Below are positions 1 through 5,839 of a DNA stretch of 5,839 nucleotides, piece after piece. The translations under genes and the position numbers were made by a program. Source of the stretch: Bacillota bacterium (GTDB lineage Bacteria > Bacillota > Clostridia > Christensenellales > CALWSW01); the NCBI GenBank assembly GCA_023402915.1, contig JAEYFO010000297.1, positions 1 through 5,839 on the forward strand, given 5' to 3'. The notes beneath the pieces were generated by a model that saw only the letters and a program-made list of their open reading frames with translations, searched no databases and had not been told where the DNA came from. Positions within the stretch are counted from its first letter, which is position 1, and every line of letters starts with the position of its first letter.

Positions 1-50
1 CCGTGGGGGGGGCGGGGCCCGCCCCCGGGCATCTCCCCCCCTTCTCCCCC

Positions 51-79
51 TTGACGCGCGGGGCAAATGCGCGCATGAT
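51..79 (+). promoter_or_regulatory. Probable sigma-A-type promoter of the S10 peptidase gene
   Basis: A -35 box TTGACG (51-56, five of six consensus bases) and a -10 box CATGAT (74-79, four of six) are separated by exactly 17 nt. Transcription would begin near 86, giving a leader of about 26 nt that contains the ribosome binding site. The C-rich stretch just upstream (about 34-50) precedes the -35 box. The match is seen in the sequence; promoter activity is inferred. Confidence 0.6.
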
Positions 80-94
80 GAAAGGGAATTTTTT

Positions 95-101
95 GAAAGG
101 A
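95..101 (+). promoter_or_regulatory. Ribosome binding site GAAAGGA that decides the start of the S10 gene
   Basis: GAAAGGA lies 10 nt before the ATG at 112 but only 4 nt before an in-frame TTG at 106. The spacing is slightly long for the ATG and too short for the TTG. ATG is the stronger codon, so 112 is preferred, with 106 as the alternative (two extra residues). Confidence 0.55.
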
Positions 102-111
102 CGGCTTGACG

Positions 112-1587
112 ATGTATCATACGGAGAGTTTCAAGGCAGACGCCTTTGTCCCGGCGCGGTTCGAATCCGGCGGCGAGATCGTGCTTCGGGGGCAGCGCAT
201 CCCCTACCGCACGGTGTCGGAGGACAATGTGTTTTATAACGAAGAGGGAAAACCCATCGCAACGGTTTTCTCGTATGCGTACCTGCGCAGCGACGTGGCG
301 GACACGTCCGGCCGCCCGGTGGTGTTCGGCTTCAACGGCGGCCCCGGCTCGTCCAGCAAATACGTCCACGCCGGATTTCTCGGCCCCAGGCGCCTGTCCT
401 ACGGCGCGCCCGACCGCCCCACGGCCCTGCCGCCCTACGACGTGATCGAGAACCCCGACTGCCTGCTGGACGTGGCCGATCTGGTGCTGGTCGATCCGGT
501 CGGCACGGGCTACGGCGCGCTGCTCGATCCCGGCTGTGAAAAGCTGTTTTACGGCATCGAGGAGGACGCGGAAGCGCTGCTGGCCTTCGTGGAGCAGTGG
601 CTCACCCGCCATGACCGCTGGCTCAGCCCGAAATATCTGCTGGGCGAAAGCTACGGCTGCACCCGCGCGGCCACGGCGGCGGGCATCGCGGCGCGAAGCG
701 GCAAGGACCGCTGCTACGGCGTGGTGTTTGACGGCATCATCATGATCGGGAACACCGTGTCCACCGGCCAGTATTATAATAAAGAAGTGCCCGCCGAACC
801 GGCTGTGCAGGGCTTCCCCACCTATGCGGCGGTCAACTGGTACCACAACCGCCCGTCCAATCAGACCGTGGAAGAATTCGTGGCCGAAGCGCGGGCGTTT
901 GCGGACACGGAGTACGTCCTGGCGCTCTATCAGGGCCGCAGGCTCACGGACGCGGAGCGGAAGCACATCATCGAGCGGGTGTGCTACTATACCGGCGTTT
1001 CCCGGGAGTATCTTCTGGCGCGCGACCTGCGCGTGGAGGACGGCTCCTTCCGCAGCGAGGTTCTGAAGTCCTCCGGCCGCGCCGTGTCCCGCTACGACGG
1101 CCGCATGACCCGCCCGCTGTACGAGCCGCGGGAGGTGGAGGACAAGATCGGCTGGCGCGACGACGCGACGGGCGACCGCTACGACGGGTATTTCTACGGC
1201 GCGCTCACCGGCGCGATCCTTCCGGCGCTGGGCGTGAAGCTCCCGCGCGAATACGTCAGCTCCGCCGTGGTCTATCAAAAGTGGAACCTGAACGCGCCCG
1301 CAGGCTCCACCGGCGAGCAGCTGCGCCGCGCCATGCACGCCCGCCCCGGAATGCGCACGTTTTTCGCCAACGGCTGGTTTGACCTGTGCACCGAGACCGG
1401 CCTGCTCTACTACATGCTCGACCACGCGCACCTGCCCATGGACCGGGTGTATTTCCGCGGCTACCCCTCCGGCCATATGATCTATATCGGCGAAGAAAAC
1501 ATCCGCGCCCTGTCGAACGACGTGCGCAGCTTCCTGCTCAAAGATCCCGCCTTCCGCTCCATCGCGGAGGAAGAAGCGGCGCGCTGA
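112..1587 (+). CDS. Serine carboxypeptidase-like protein (peptidase family S10)
   Basis: This 491-residue alpha/beta-hydrolase is predicted to remove C-terminal amino acids from peptides. Family S10 hallmarks are all present: the oxyanion-region motif NGGPGSSS at residues 75-82, DPVGTG at 128-133, the nucleophile elbow GESYG with catalytic Ser180, the Asp region ANGWFD with Asp424, and the His region PSGH with His455. The stretch of roughly residues 220-390 between the elbow and the Asp motif corresponds to the lid/insertion of this family. There is no signal peptide or membrane segment, so it is probably cytoplasmic, unlike the vacuolar or secreted eukaryotic enzymes. The eukaryotic NGGPGCSS cysteine is replaced by Ser. 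It is transcribed alone, convergent with the redox cluster. The family call is firm. The substrate is unknown, and an esterase or acyl-transfer role cannot be excluded because S10-like proteins include acyltransferases. Confidence 0.92.
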   Translation: MYHTESFKADAFVPARFESGGEIVLRGQRIPYRTVSEDNVFYNEEGKPIATVFSYAYLRSDVADTSGRPVVFGFNGGPGSSSKYVHAGFLGPRRLSYGAPDRPTALPPYDVIENPDCLLDVADLVLVDPVGTGYGALLDPGCEKLFYGIEEDAEALLAFVEQWLTRHDRWLSPKYLLGESYGCTRAATAAGIAARSGKDRCYGVVFDGIIMIGNTVSTGQYYNKEVPAEPAVQGFPTYAAVNWYHNRPSNQTVEEFVAEARAFADTEYVLALYQGRRLTDAERKHIIERVCYYTGVSREYLLARDLRVEDGSFRSEVLKSSGRAVSRYDGRMTRPLYEPREVEDKIGWRDDATGDRYDGYFYGALTGAILPALGVKLPREYVSSAVVYQKWNLNAPAGSTGEQLRRAMHARPGMRTFFANGWFDLCTETGLLYYMLDHAHLPMDRVYFRGYPSGHMIYIGEENIRALSNDVRSFLLKDPAFRSIAEEEAAR

Positions 1588-1650
1588 GCGGCGCATCGCC
1601 AAAAAATACAGCAGCCGGTTCCAAAACGACCGGCGGTTTCGAAACAACAG

Positions 1651-1684
1651 AAAGCCCGGTGTGACGCCTGTCACGCCGGGCTTT
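1651..1684 (+). terminator. Strong hairpin after the S10 gene, probable terminator
   Basis: The arms 1651-1665 and 1670-1684 form a 15-bp stem with one G-T wobble around a 4-nt loop (GCCT). The GC core is flanked by AAA on the left and TTT on the right. The hairpin begins 63 nt after the S10 stop codon. The T-tract is only three bases and is followed by GCGCG, so it is weaker than a classical intrinsic terminator. It could work in either direction. Confidence 0.6.
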
Positions 1685-1774
1685 GCGCGTCCGCAGCCGC
1701 CTTCATTTTTTTGTAAACACGGCAAAATTTTCCAAACACCACAAGTTCCCAATTCGAACTTTGCCCCGAAACGC

Positions 1775-1815
1775 AAAAACAGCTGTGCAAACTCTTTCTT
1801 CGCACAGCTGTTTTT
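1775..1815. terminator. Bidirectional rho-independent terminator between convergent genes
   Basis: A perfect 14-bp inverted repeat (arms 1775-1788 and 1802-1815, core ACAGCTGTGC) encloses a 13-nt loop. The outer five pairs are A-T, so each strand ends its hairpin in a run of five T. This is the geometry of a shared terminator for two facing genes. It sits 188 nt past the S10 stop and about 160 nt past the SDR stop at 1976. Confidence 0.75.
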
Positions 1816-1975
1816 CTGCCCGCTGCCCGGCCGAGGGGCTTTCAACAAGCCGAATCCCCTCGATCAAGCCGGCGCGAGACGTTTTTCTTGCGTTTTTCCC
1901 TGCGTTTTTCCGAGAACCGGCGCGGCTGCGTTCTCCCAAAGCGCGGCGCAGGCCGGCTTCATCGAAGCTTTTTCC

Positions 1976-2836
1976 TTAATCGGCCACGTCCGCCAGCGTG
2001 ATGGGGCGGGTCTTGTTGGCCTGGAACACGCCCTGCTCGCGCAGCAGCCGGTCGTATTTGTCGTGGGTCAGAATGAAGAAATCGTCCGTCTTGAGCGCCT
2101 CGAACACTTCCTCAATGACCGGATCGAGCGGCCGGCCGGTGTTGAGCACATAGCGGTTGCCCGCGTCGTATTTTTCGTGGATCTCGCTGGTGTAGAACGG
2201 GTCGGACTGATCGGCGTAACGGGCAGGGCGATGCCGGTCGGTCAGATACATTTCCGTCTGGATGAAGCCGGGGCAGAACACCGCAAGGTCGATGTCCGCG
2301 CCCGTCTCCTTGAGCCACTTATACGTGCACTCGGACAGGGCGACCGCCGCGTGCTTCGTGCTGAAATAGATCGGGGAGGCCGACAGCGTGATCAGTCCCG
2401 CGATGGAGCAGACGTTGAGGATCTGGCAGTGGTTGCCCTGGGCCTTCATCTGCGGGATGAAGCGGCCCATCATGTACCAGTGGGAATAGAAATTCACTTC
2501 CGTGACCCAGTGGATGTCCTGCTCGGGGATCTCCGTCACATTGCCGAAGGCGGACACGCCCGCGTTGTTGATGAGGAAATCCACATGGCCGTAGGCGCTC
2601 ATGGTCGCGTCGAAAATTTTCTGGCACTCCTCCGTCAGCGACACGTCCGCTTCGACTGCGACGGCTTCCGTGCCCATGGAACGGATCTCTTCGGCCACTT
2701 TTTCCACTTCGTCGCCGTGAATATCGGCCACGAGCAGCTTTGCGCCCCGCCTGGCGCAGCCCAGCGCCAGCGCCTTGCCGATGCCGTTGGCAGCGCCGGT
2801 GACGACGACGATCTTGCCCTGATACTCCTGAATCAT
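1976..2836 (-). CDS. Short-chain dehydrogenase/reductase (SDR family), downstream copy
   Basis: This 286-residue Rossmann-fold oxidoreductase is predicted to interconvert an alcohol and a ketone using a nicotinamide cofactor. Visible classical-SDR motifs are the cofactor loop TGAANGIG (13-20), Asp38 at the end of the second strand (favours NAD(H)), NNAG (90-93), structural Asn115, catalytic Ser144, Tyr157 and Lys161 (YxxxK), and CPG (188-190). Length is slightly above the usual 250, with a C-terminal extension after the HRPARYADQSDPFY segment that probably contributes to the substrate pocket. The start at 2836 is fixed by an excellent ribosome binding site. The open frame continues upstream for about 157 codons, but that part has no SDR homology and crosses hairpins. 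The gene is clearly paralogous to the SDR at 3458-4297, and 621 nt separate them. Hydroxysteroid, bile acid or other alcohol substrates are all possible; the sequence does not choose. Confidence 0.93.
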   Translation of the reverse strand: MIQEYQGKIVVVTGAANGIGKALALGCARRGAKLLVADIHGDEVEKVAEEIRSMGTEAVAVEADVSLTEECQKIFDATMSAYGHVDFLINNAGVSAFGNVTEIPEQDIHWVTEVNFYSHWYMMGRFIPQMKAQGNHCQILNVCSIAGLITLSASPIYFSTKHAAVALSECTYKWLKETGADIDLAVFCPGFIQTEMYLTDRHRPARYADQSDPFYTSEIHEKYDAGNRYVLNTGRPLDPVIEEVFEALKTDDFFILTHDKYDRLLREQGVFQANKTRPITLADVAD

Positions 2837-2843
2837 GAAAAGG

Positions 2844-2850
2844 CTCCTTT
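2844..2850 (-). promoter_or_regulatory. Ribosome binding site AAAGGAG of the downstream SDR
   Basis: On the minus strand AAAGGAG is followed by 7 nt and then ATG (2836). This near-perfect anti-16S match at ideal spacing decides the start against the much longer upstream open frame. Confidence 0.85.
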
Positions 2851-2908
2851 CTGGATGAAAAAAGGGAACGGGTTCAAGAAAATAGAACGGAAAGACAGAT
2901 TTTTTCAG

Positions 2909-2937
2909 AATCTTGAAGCGGGAAAAATTTTTCTCAA
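2909..2937 (-). promoter_or_regulatory. Weak candidate promoter for the downstream SDR
   Basis: On the minus strand, TTGAGA (2932-2937, five of six -35 bases) lies 17 nt upstream of AAGATT (2909-2914, only three of six -10 bases). It falls in an AT-rich patch (about 2837-2940) within otherwise GC-rich DNA and just downstream of a terminator-like hairpin. A start near 2902 would give a leader of about 65 nt. The -10 match is poor, so this is tentative. Confidence 0.3.
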
Positions 2938-2945
2938 AACAGCGC

Positions 2946-3005
2946 GCCCCTCCCCGAAAAGGGAAGCGGAGCTTCTGCGCAAGCTGCGCTTCCCCCGGCA
3001 GGGGC
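2946..3005 (-). terminator. Large hairpin in the inter-SDR spacer, possible terminator or attenuator
   Basis: The arms 2961-2974 and 2981-2994 form a 14-bp stem with one G-G mismatch and a 6-nt loop. Outer arms GCCCCT (2946-2951) and AGGGGC (3000-3005) can extend it. Read on the minus strand, the inner stem is followed directly by TTTT (2960-2957), as expected for a transcript arriving from the upstream SDR. It could terminate that transcript or attenuate read-through into the next SDR. The T-tract is short, so function is inferred. Confidence 0.5.
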
Positions 3006-3457
3006 AGGTTGGATGCGGTCAAAGTTTCGGGCGGCAGGAACTTCCCCGGCGGCATTCCCGTTTGCGGGCGATTGAACCGCTTCCCGAAGTCCGGGGCGAG
3101 CGACCCAGCCGCGCGGCGGGCGAAACAGAAGCGTTTCTCAGAAAGCCCGCCCTGCGGGCGATGGACTTGCGAAGAGAGGGTGCTTCCTGTGTCGATCCGG
3201 TTTCCCGGCTCTATGCCAATTTCCCCTGAGAGCGCCGGGAACGCTGCCCCTTGCGCCAATCCCGCCCGGCGGCTCGCACCCGCGGGCAACGGCTTCTTTT
3301 GGAACACCTGCGCCCCGCGCGGGAGACGGATGCTTTTTGAACGTCCGTCCCCCGCAGGGGAAAAGCGTACTCAACGGATTTCTCCGGCCGTTTTTTCAAA
3401 GGACAGGAGAACCCGGGATTTCCCGCAAAACCCGATTTTTACGAAAGCGCGAAGGTC

Positions 3458-4297
3458 TTACGACGGGTTCCGCCCGTTGACCATGTTCTGAATGCGGCTG
3501 ACGGCCGGAACGATGATCTCCGGATGGGTGAAGATGAAGAAGTTGTTCTCTTCGATGGCCGTGAACACCGTCAGGCCCACCGAGTCGATGGGGATGCCCG
3601 CCAGCACCTGCCGTTCGCTGCGGATATAGCCGGACTTGAACTCCTGTCCCTGATAATAGGGATCGGACAGGTCGGCATACCGTTCGGGACGATGCTCGTC
3701 CGCCTTGTGGATGGTGGTCTGCACAAAGGCGGGGCACAGCACGTGCATGTGGACGCGGTCGAGGCCGCGGGCCTTGAGGGCGAGATACGTGCATTCGGAC
3801 TGCGCCACATCGGCGAACTTGGTGGTGTGATACATCACGGCGTTGCCGCTGGTCATGAGTCCCGCGCCGGACGCGACGTTGACGACGGCGCATTCCGTGC
3901 CCTGGGCGATCATCTGCGGCATGAAGATGCGCATGCCGTAGGTGTGGCTGAGCTGGTTCACTTCGGTGATCCACTGAATATCCTGCACGGGGATCTCCCA
4001 CACGGGGCCGGACACCGCCACGCCTGCGTTGTTGACGAGAATGTCCACCCGGCCGAATGTCTCCATCGTCAGGTCAAAGAGCGCCTGAATGTTTTCAAGG
4101 ACGGAAATGTCCGCCGCCTGCACGGCCACTTGTGCGCCCATGGCGCGAAGCTCCTCCGCCGTGCGGTTCACGCCCGCTTCGTCGATGTCGTTGACGACCA
4201 CTTTCATGCCGCGAAGAGCGCCTTCCTTGGCGATGGCTGCGCCGATGCCGCTGCCCGCGCCGGTGACGACCAGTACTTTCTCTTTGAATTCTTTCAT
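3458..4297 (-). CDS. Short-chain dehydrogenase/reductase (SDR family), upstream copy
   Basis: This 279-residue classical-type SDR is predicted to oxidise an alcohol or reduce a ketone with a nicotinamide cofactor. It shows TGAGSGIG (12-19), Asp37 after the second strand (NAD(H) preference expected), NNAG (89-92), Asn114, catalytic Ser143, Tyr156 and Lys160 (YxxxK). The usual Pro-Gly after strand six is Pro-Ala here (189-190). The C-terminal half carries EHRPERYADLSDPYY, shared with the SDR at 1976-2836; identity between the two is near half over the first 115 residues by eye and lower afterwards, so they are diverged paralogs rather than a recent duplication. Its start lies 15 nt after the stop of the enoate reductase-type gene, so the two are almost certainly co-transcribed. 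This suggests that it acts on a substrate or product of that enzyme. The exact substrate is unknown. Confidence 0.94.
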   Translation of the reverse strand: MKEFKEKVLVVTGAGSGIGAAIAKEGALRGMKVVVNDIDEAGVNRTAEELRAMGAQVAVQAADISVLENIQALFDLTMETFGRVDILVNNAGVAVSGPVWEIPVQDIQWITEVNQLSHTYGMRIFMPQMIAQGTECAVVNVASGAGLMTSGNAVMYHTTKFADVAQSECTYLALKARGLDRVHMHVLCPAFVQTTIHKADEHRPERYADLSDPYYQGQEFKSGYIRSERQVLAGIPIDSVGLTVFTAIEENNFFIFTHPEIIVPAVSRIQNMVNGRNPS

Positions 4298-4304
4298 CGC
4301 TGTG

Positions 4305-4312
4305 TCCTCCCC
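4305..4312 (-). promoter_or_regulatory. Ribosome binding site GGGGAGGA of the upstream SDR
   Basis: On the minus strand GGGGAGGA begins immediately after the stop codon of the preceding flavoprotein gene (TAA at 4315-4313) and stands 7 nt before the ATG at 4297. The whole 15-nt gap is therefore Shine-Dalgarno plus spacer, which supports one operon and possibly translational coupling. Confidence 0.85.
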
Positions 4313-5839
4313 TTAAAACACGAATGCCTTGTCGTTGGCTTCCCGCAGCGCGTCTGCGATGATGCCGGGCTTGTGCGCGTCGCCCACCGCCGTGACCTTG
4401 TCAAACGCCGCTTCGAATTCTTCCACCAGCGCCATGCCGCTGCGAACGCCCAGCGCCAGCACGACGGCGTCCACCTCAAGCTCGCGCGCAAAGGCGGAGG
4501 TGGTTTCGATCATGTGGATCTTTCCGGGCTCGACGCCGGTGAGCGTGCGGTCGGTAAGGATCTGCACGTTTTCGGCGGCCAGCGCCTTCAGAAGCATGCC
4601 CTTGACGGACGGATAGAGCGCCGTGCCCACTGCGCCGGTCATTTCGACGACGGACACTTCGTTGCTTGCACCCAGCACCTCCGCCGTCTCCAGGCCGGTC
4701 ACGCCGCCGCCGATGACGGCGATGCGCTTGCCGGAGAGGCTGACCTTGCCGGAAAGAACGTCCTCGGCGGTATAGACGGTTTCGCCGTCCAGACCGGGCA
4801 CCTTCGGGCGGATGGGCGTGCCGCCGCAGGCCACGATCACGCCGTAGGGATCGAGCGTCCTGACCGCTTCGACCGTGGCGGGGGTGTTCAGGCGCACTTC
4901 CACGCCATAGGCTTCCAGCTCGGCCTTCTGCGTTTCGATGAATTCACCGATCAGCTCCTTCTTCGGGGGCTTGTCGGCCAGGTTCATCGTGCCGCCCAGC
5001 GCGCCGCCCTTTTCAAACACAACGGGCTTGAAGCCGCGCTTTGCCAGCACCAGCGCCGCCTGCATGCCGGCCGGGCCGCCGCCGATCACCGCCACAGTGC
5101 GGCCGGCGCCGTCTTTGACCAGCCTGTCGTCGCCATAGACCGTTTCGCGTCCCACAATGGGGTTGATGGTGCACTGGATAGCGCGGCCCTGATTGGCGAT
5201 CTTGAAGCAGTGCATACAACCGATGCACTTGCGCAGCAGCGCTTCCTGGCCGTATTTGGCCTTGTTGCCCCACTGGGGATCGACCAGCTGGCCGCGGCCG
5301 ATGGCCACGAAATCGCACACGCCTTCCTCAAGAAGCGCTTCCGCCGTGGCGGGATGCTTGATGTTGTTGACGGCGATGACGGGGATTTTGACCGCTTTTT
5401 TGACAGCCGCGGCCAGATGCTTTTTCCAGCCCTCGGGCAGGGTATAGGGCTCGATGACGGTATAGCCCGACTCGTAGGTGCCGCAGCTGACGTTGATGGC
5501 GCTCACGCCGATGCTCTCAAGATAGCGGGCGATTTTGACCGAATCCTCCAGCTTGAGGCCGCCCTCGATGAATTCGTCCGCGCTGATGCGCACGCTGATG
5601 GGGAAGCCGGGGCAGGCGTAGCGGACGCCCACGATGATCTCCGTCAGGAAGCGCATGCGGTTGACGAAGTTGCCGCCATATTTATCCGTCCTCTTGTTGG
5701 TGTAGGGGCTGAGGAACTGGTTGATCAGGTAGCCGTGGGCCGCGTGGACCTCCACGCCGTCCAGGCCGGCAGTCCTGGCGATTACCGCGCCCGCCACGAA
5801 CTTCTTGGTCATGGCCTCGCACTCGGCCGTGGTCAGCTC
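4313..5839 (-). CDS. 2-enoate reductase/2,4-dienoyl-CoA reductase-like flavoprotein (Old Yellow Enzyme family), N-terminus cut by window edge
   Basis: Predicted to reduce an activated C=C bond, passing electrons from NAD(P)H through FAD and a 4Fe-4S cluster to FMN. The visible part is 508 residues, numbered here from the right edge of the window. Residues 1-200 are the second half of the FMN-binding TIM barrel, with HAAHGY giving His32, His35 and Tyr37 as in Old Yellow Enzymes. Cys205, 208, 211 and 223 form the cluster motif. GGGPAG (253-258) with Glu276 binds FAD, GGGVTG (377-382) is the NAD(P)H site, and Gly-Asp 486-487 closes the FAD domain. An ATG at 5812 is not the start, because the nine codons before it continue the conserved barrel helix. 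About 130-140 residues are missing, giving an expected full length near 640-650, as in BaiCD, BaiH and FadH. It leads the SDR operon. Substrates could be enoates, steroids, bile acids or isoflavones. Confidence 0.93.
   Translation of the reverse strand, partial: ELTTAECEAMTKKFVAGAVIARTAGLDGVEVHAAHGYLINQFLSPYTNKRTDKYGGNFVNRMRFLTEIIVGVRYACPGFPISVRISADEFIEGGLKLEDSVKIARYLESIGVSAINVSCGTYESGYTVIEPYTLPEGWKKHLAAAVKKAVKIPVIAVNNIKHPATAEALLEEGVCDFVAIGRGQLVDPQWGNKAKYGQEALLRKCIGCMHCFKIANQGRAIQCTINPIVGRETVYGDDRLVKDGAGRTVAVIGGGPAGMQAALVLAKRGFKPVVFEKGGALGGTMNLADKPPKKELIGEFIETQKAELEAYGVEVRLNTPATVEAVRTLDPYGVIVACGGTPIRPKVPGLDGETVYTAEDVLSGKVSLSGKRIAVIGGGVTGLETAEVLGASNEVSVVEMTGAVGTALYPSVKGMLLKALAAENVQILTDRTLTGVEPGKIHMIETTSAFARELEVDAVVLALGVRSGMALVEEFEAAFDKVTAVGDAHKPGIIADALREANDKAFVF

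Larger units (their letters stand above)
1588..1975. other. Convergent intergenic region rich in inverted repeats
   Basis: This 388-nt gap lies between two genes whose 3' ends face each other. I see no supportable gene in it. It contains the two terminator-like inverted repeats listed separately and several smaller ones: GCCGGT/ACCGGC (1614-1634), CGAGGGG/CCCCTCG (1832-1862), GAGAAC/GTTCTC (1912-1935) and GCTTC/GAAGC (1956-1968, followed by five T on the plus strand). A triplet of CGTTTTTC repeats lies at 1880-1910. Confidence 0.7.
2837..3457. other. 621-nt non-coding spacer between the two SDR genes
   Basis: I find no supportable gene here. Open frames cross it on both strands, but their translations are rich in Arg, Pro, Gly and Ala, match no family I recognise and lack good ribosome binding sites, as expected for GC-rich DNA with few stop codons. 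The spacer holds the large hairpin (2946-3005), a GAAAAATTTTTC palindrome (2922-2933) and many small GC palindromes: CCCGTTTGCGGG (3058-3069), GCCCGC/GCGGGC (3145-3159), CCCGCGCGGG (3314-3323), GACGGA/TCCGTC (3325-3349) and CCCCGCAGGGG (3350-3360). TGCGGGCGAT occurs directly repeated at 3063 and 3153. It may be an intergenic repeat element or a structured leader. Confidence 0.6.

Noticed and set aside
8..26. GC hairpin GGGGGCG/CGCCCCC at the left edge as a terminator of an upstream gene
   Set aside because: It has no T-tract on the plus strand and no visible upstream gene. It may simply reflect GC-rich sequence at the window edge.
106..108. TTG as the start of the S10 gene
   Set aside because: It is only 4 nt from the ribosome binding site and a weaker codon than the ATG two codons later. 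It remains possible but is less likely.
1661..3229. Long plus-strand open frame of 522 codons
   Set aside because: It lies mostly antisense to the confidently assigned SDR and its translation resembles no family. It is a shadow of GC-rich coding on the other strand.
2837..3307. N-terminal extension of the downstream SDR by about 157 residues
   Set aside because: The frame is open, but the extra part has no SDR homology, is rich in Arg, Pro and Gly, passes through the hairpin at 2961-2994 and lacks a good ribosome binding site, whereas an excellent one precedes the ATG at 2836.
2913..3491. Plus-strand open frame of 192 codons filling the inter-SDR spacer
   Set aside because: It starts with TTG without a Shine-Dalgarno sequence, is very basic and low in complexity, has no recognisable domain and runs into the antisense of the upstream SDR.
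3396..4001. Minus-strand open frame of 201 codons inside the upstream SDR
   Set aside because: It overlaps the SDR in another frame, and its His/Arg-rich translation is typical of an out-of-frame shadow.
5810..5812. ATG as the start of the enoate reductase-type gene
   Set aside because: The in-frame codons up to the window edge (ELTTAECEA) continue the conserved barrel helix, and the first half of the TIM barrel would be missing. The gene is cut by the window, not short.

Overview
The window is GC-rich bacterial DNA with tight gene packing, strong AGGAGG-type ribosome binding sites and a flavin/iron-sulfur enoate reductase-type enzyme. Together these suggest an anaerobic Bacillota/Clostridia lineage, perhaps a gut Oscillospiraceae-like organism. 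That assignment is inference, because no rRNA or marker gene is present.

Layout. A plus-strand gene (112-1587) encodes a serine carboxypeptidase-like (family S10) protein and has a good sigma-A-type promoter at 51-79. It converges on a minus-strand cluster. Read in its own direction, the cluster starts outside the right edge with an Old Yellow Enzyme/2-enoate reductase-family flavoprotein (4313-5839, N-terminus missing). A short-chain dehydrogenase/reductase follows 15 nt later (SDR, 3458-4297). After a 621-nt hairpin-rich spacer comes a second, paralogous SDR (1976-2836). The convergent gap (1588-1975) holds at least two strong inverted repeats that look like transcription terminators, one with T-tracts on both strands.

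How the genes may work together. The enoate reductase-type enzyme would use NAD(P)H, FAD, a 4Fe-4S cluster and FMN to reduce an activated C=C bond. The two SDRs, both with intact Ser-Tyr-Lys and Asn catalytic residues and an Asp suggesting NAD(H) preference, would interconvert a ketone and an alcohol on the same or a related compound. This C=C plus C=O redox pairing is known from bile acid, steroid and isoflavone metabolism of gut anaerobes, but the substrate cannot be read from sequence. The S10 peptidase is transcribed separately and has no evident functional link to the cluster.

The spacer between the SDRs appears to contain a terminator-like hairpin followed by an AT-rich patch with a weak promoter candidate, so the second SDR may be its own transcription unit. 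No tRNA, rRNA, CRISPR array, insertion sequence or phage gene was seen.
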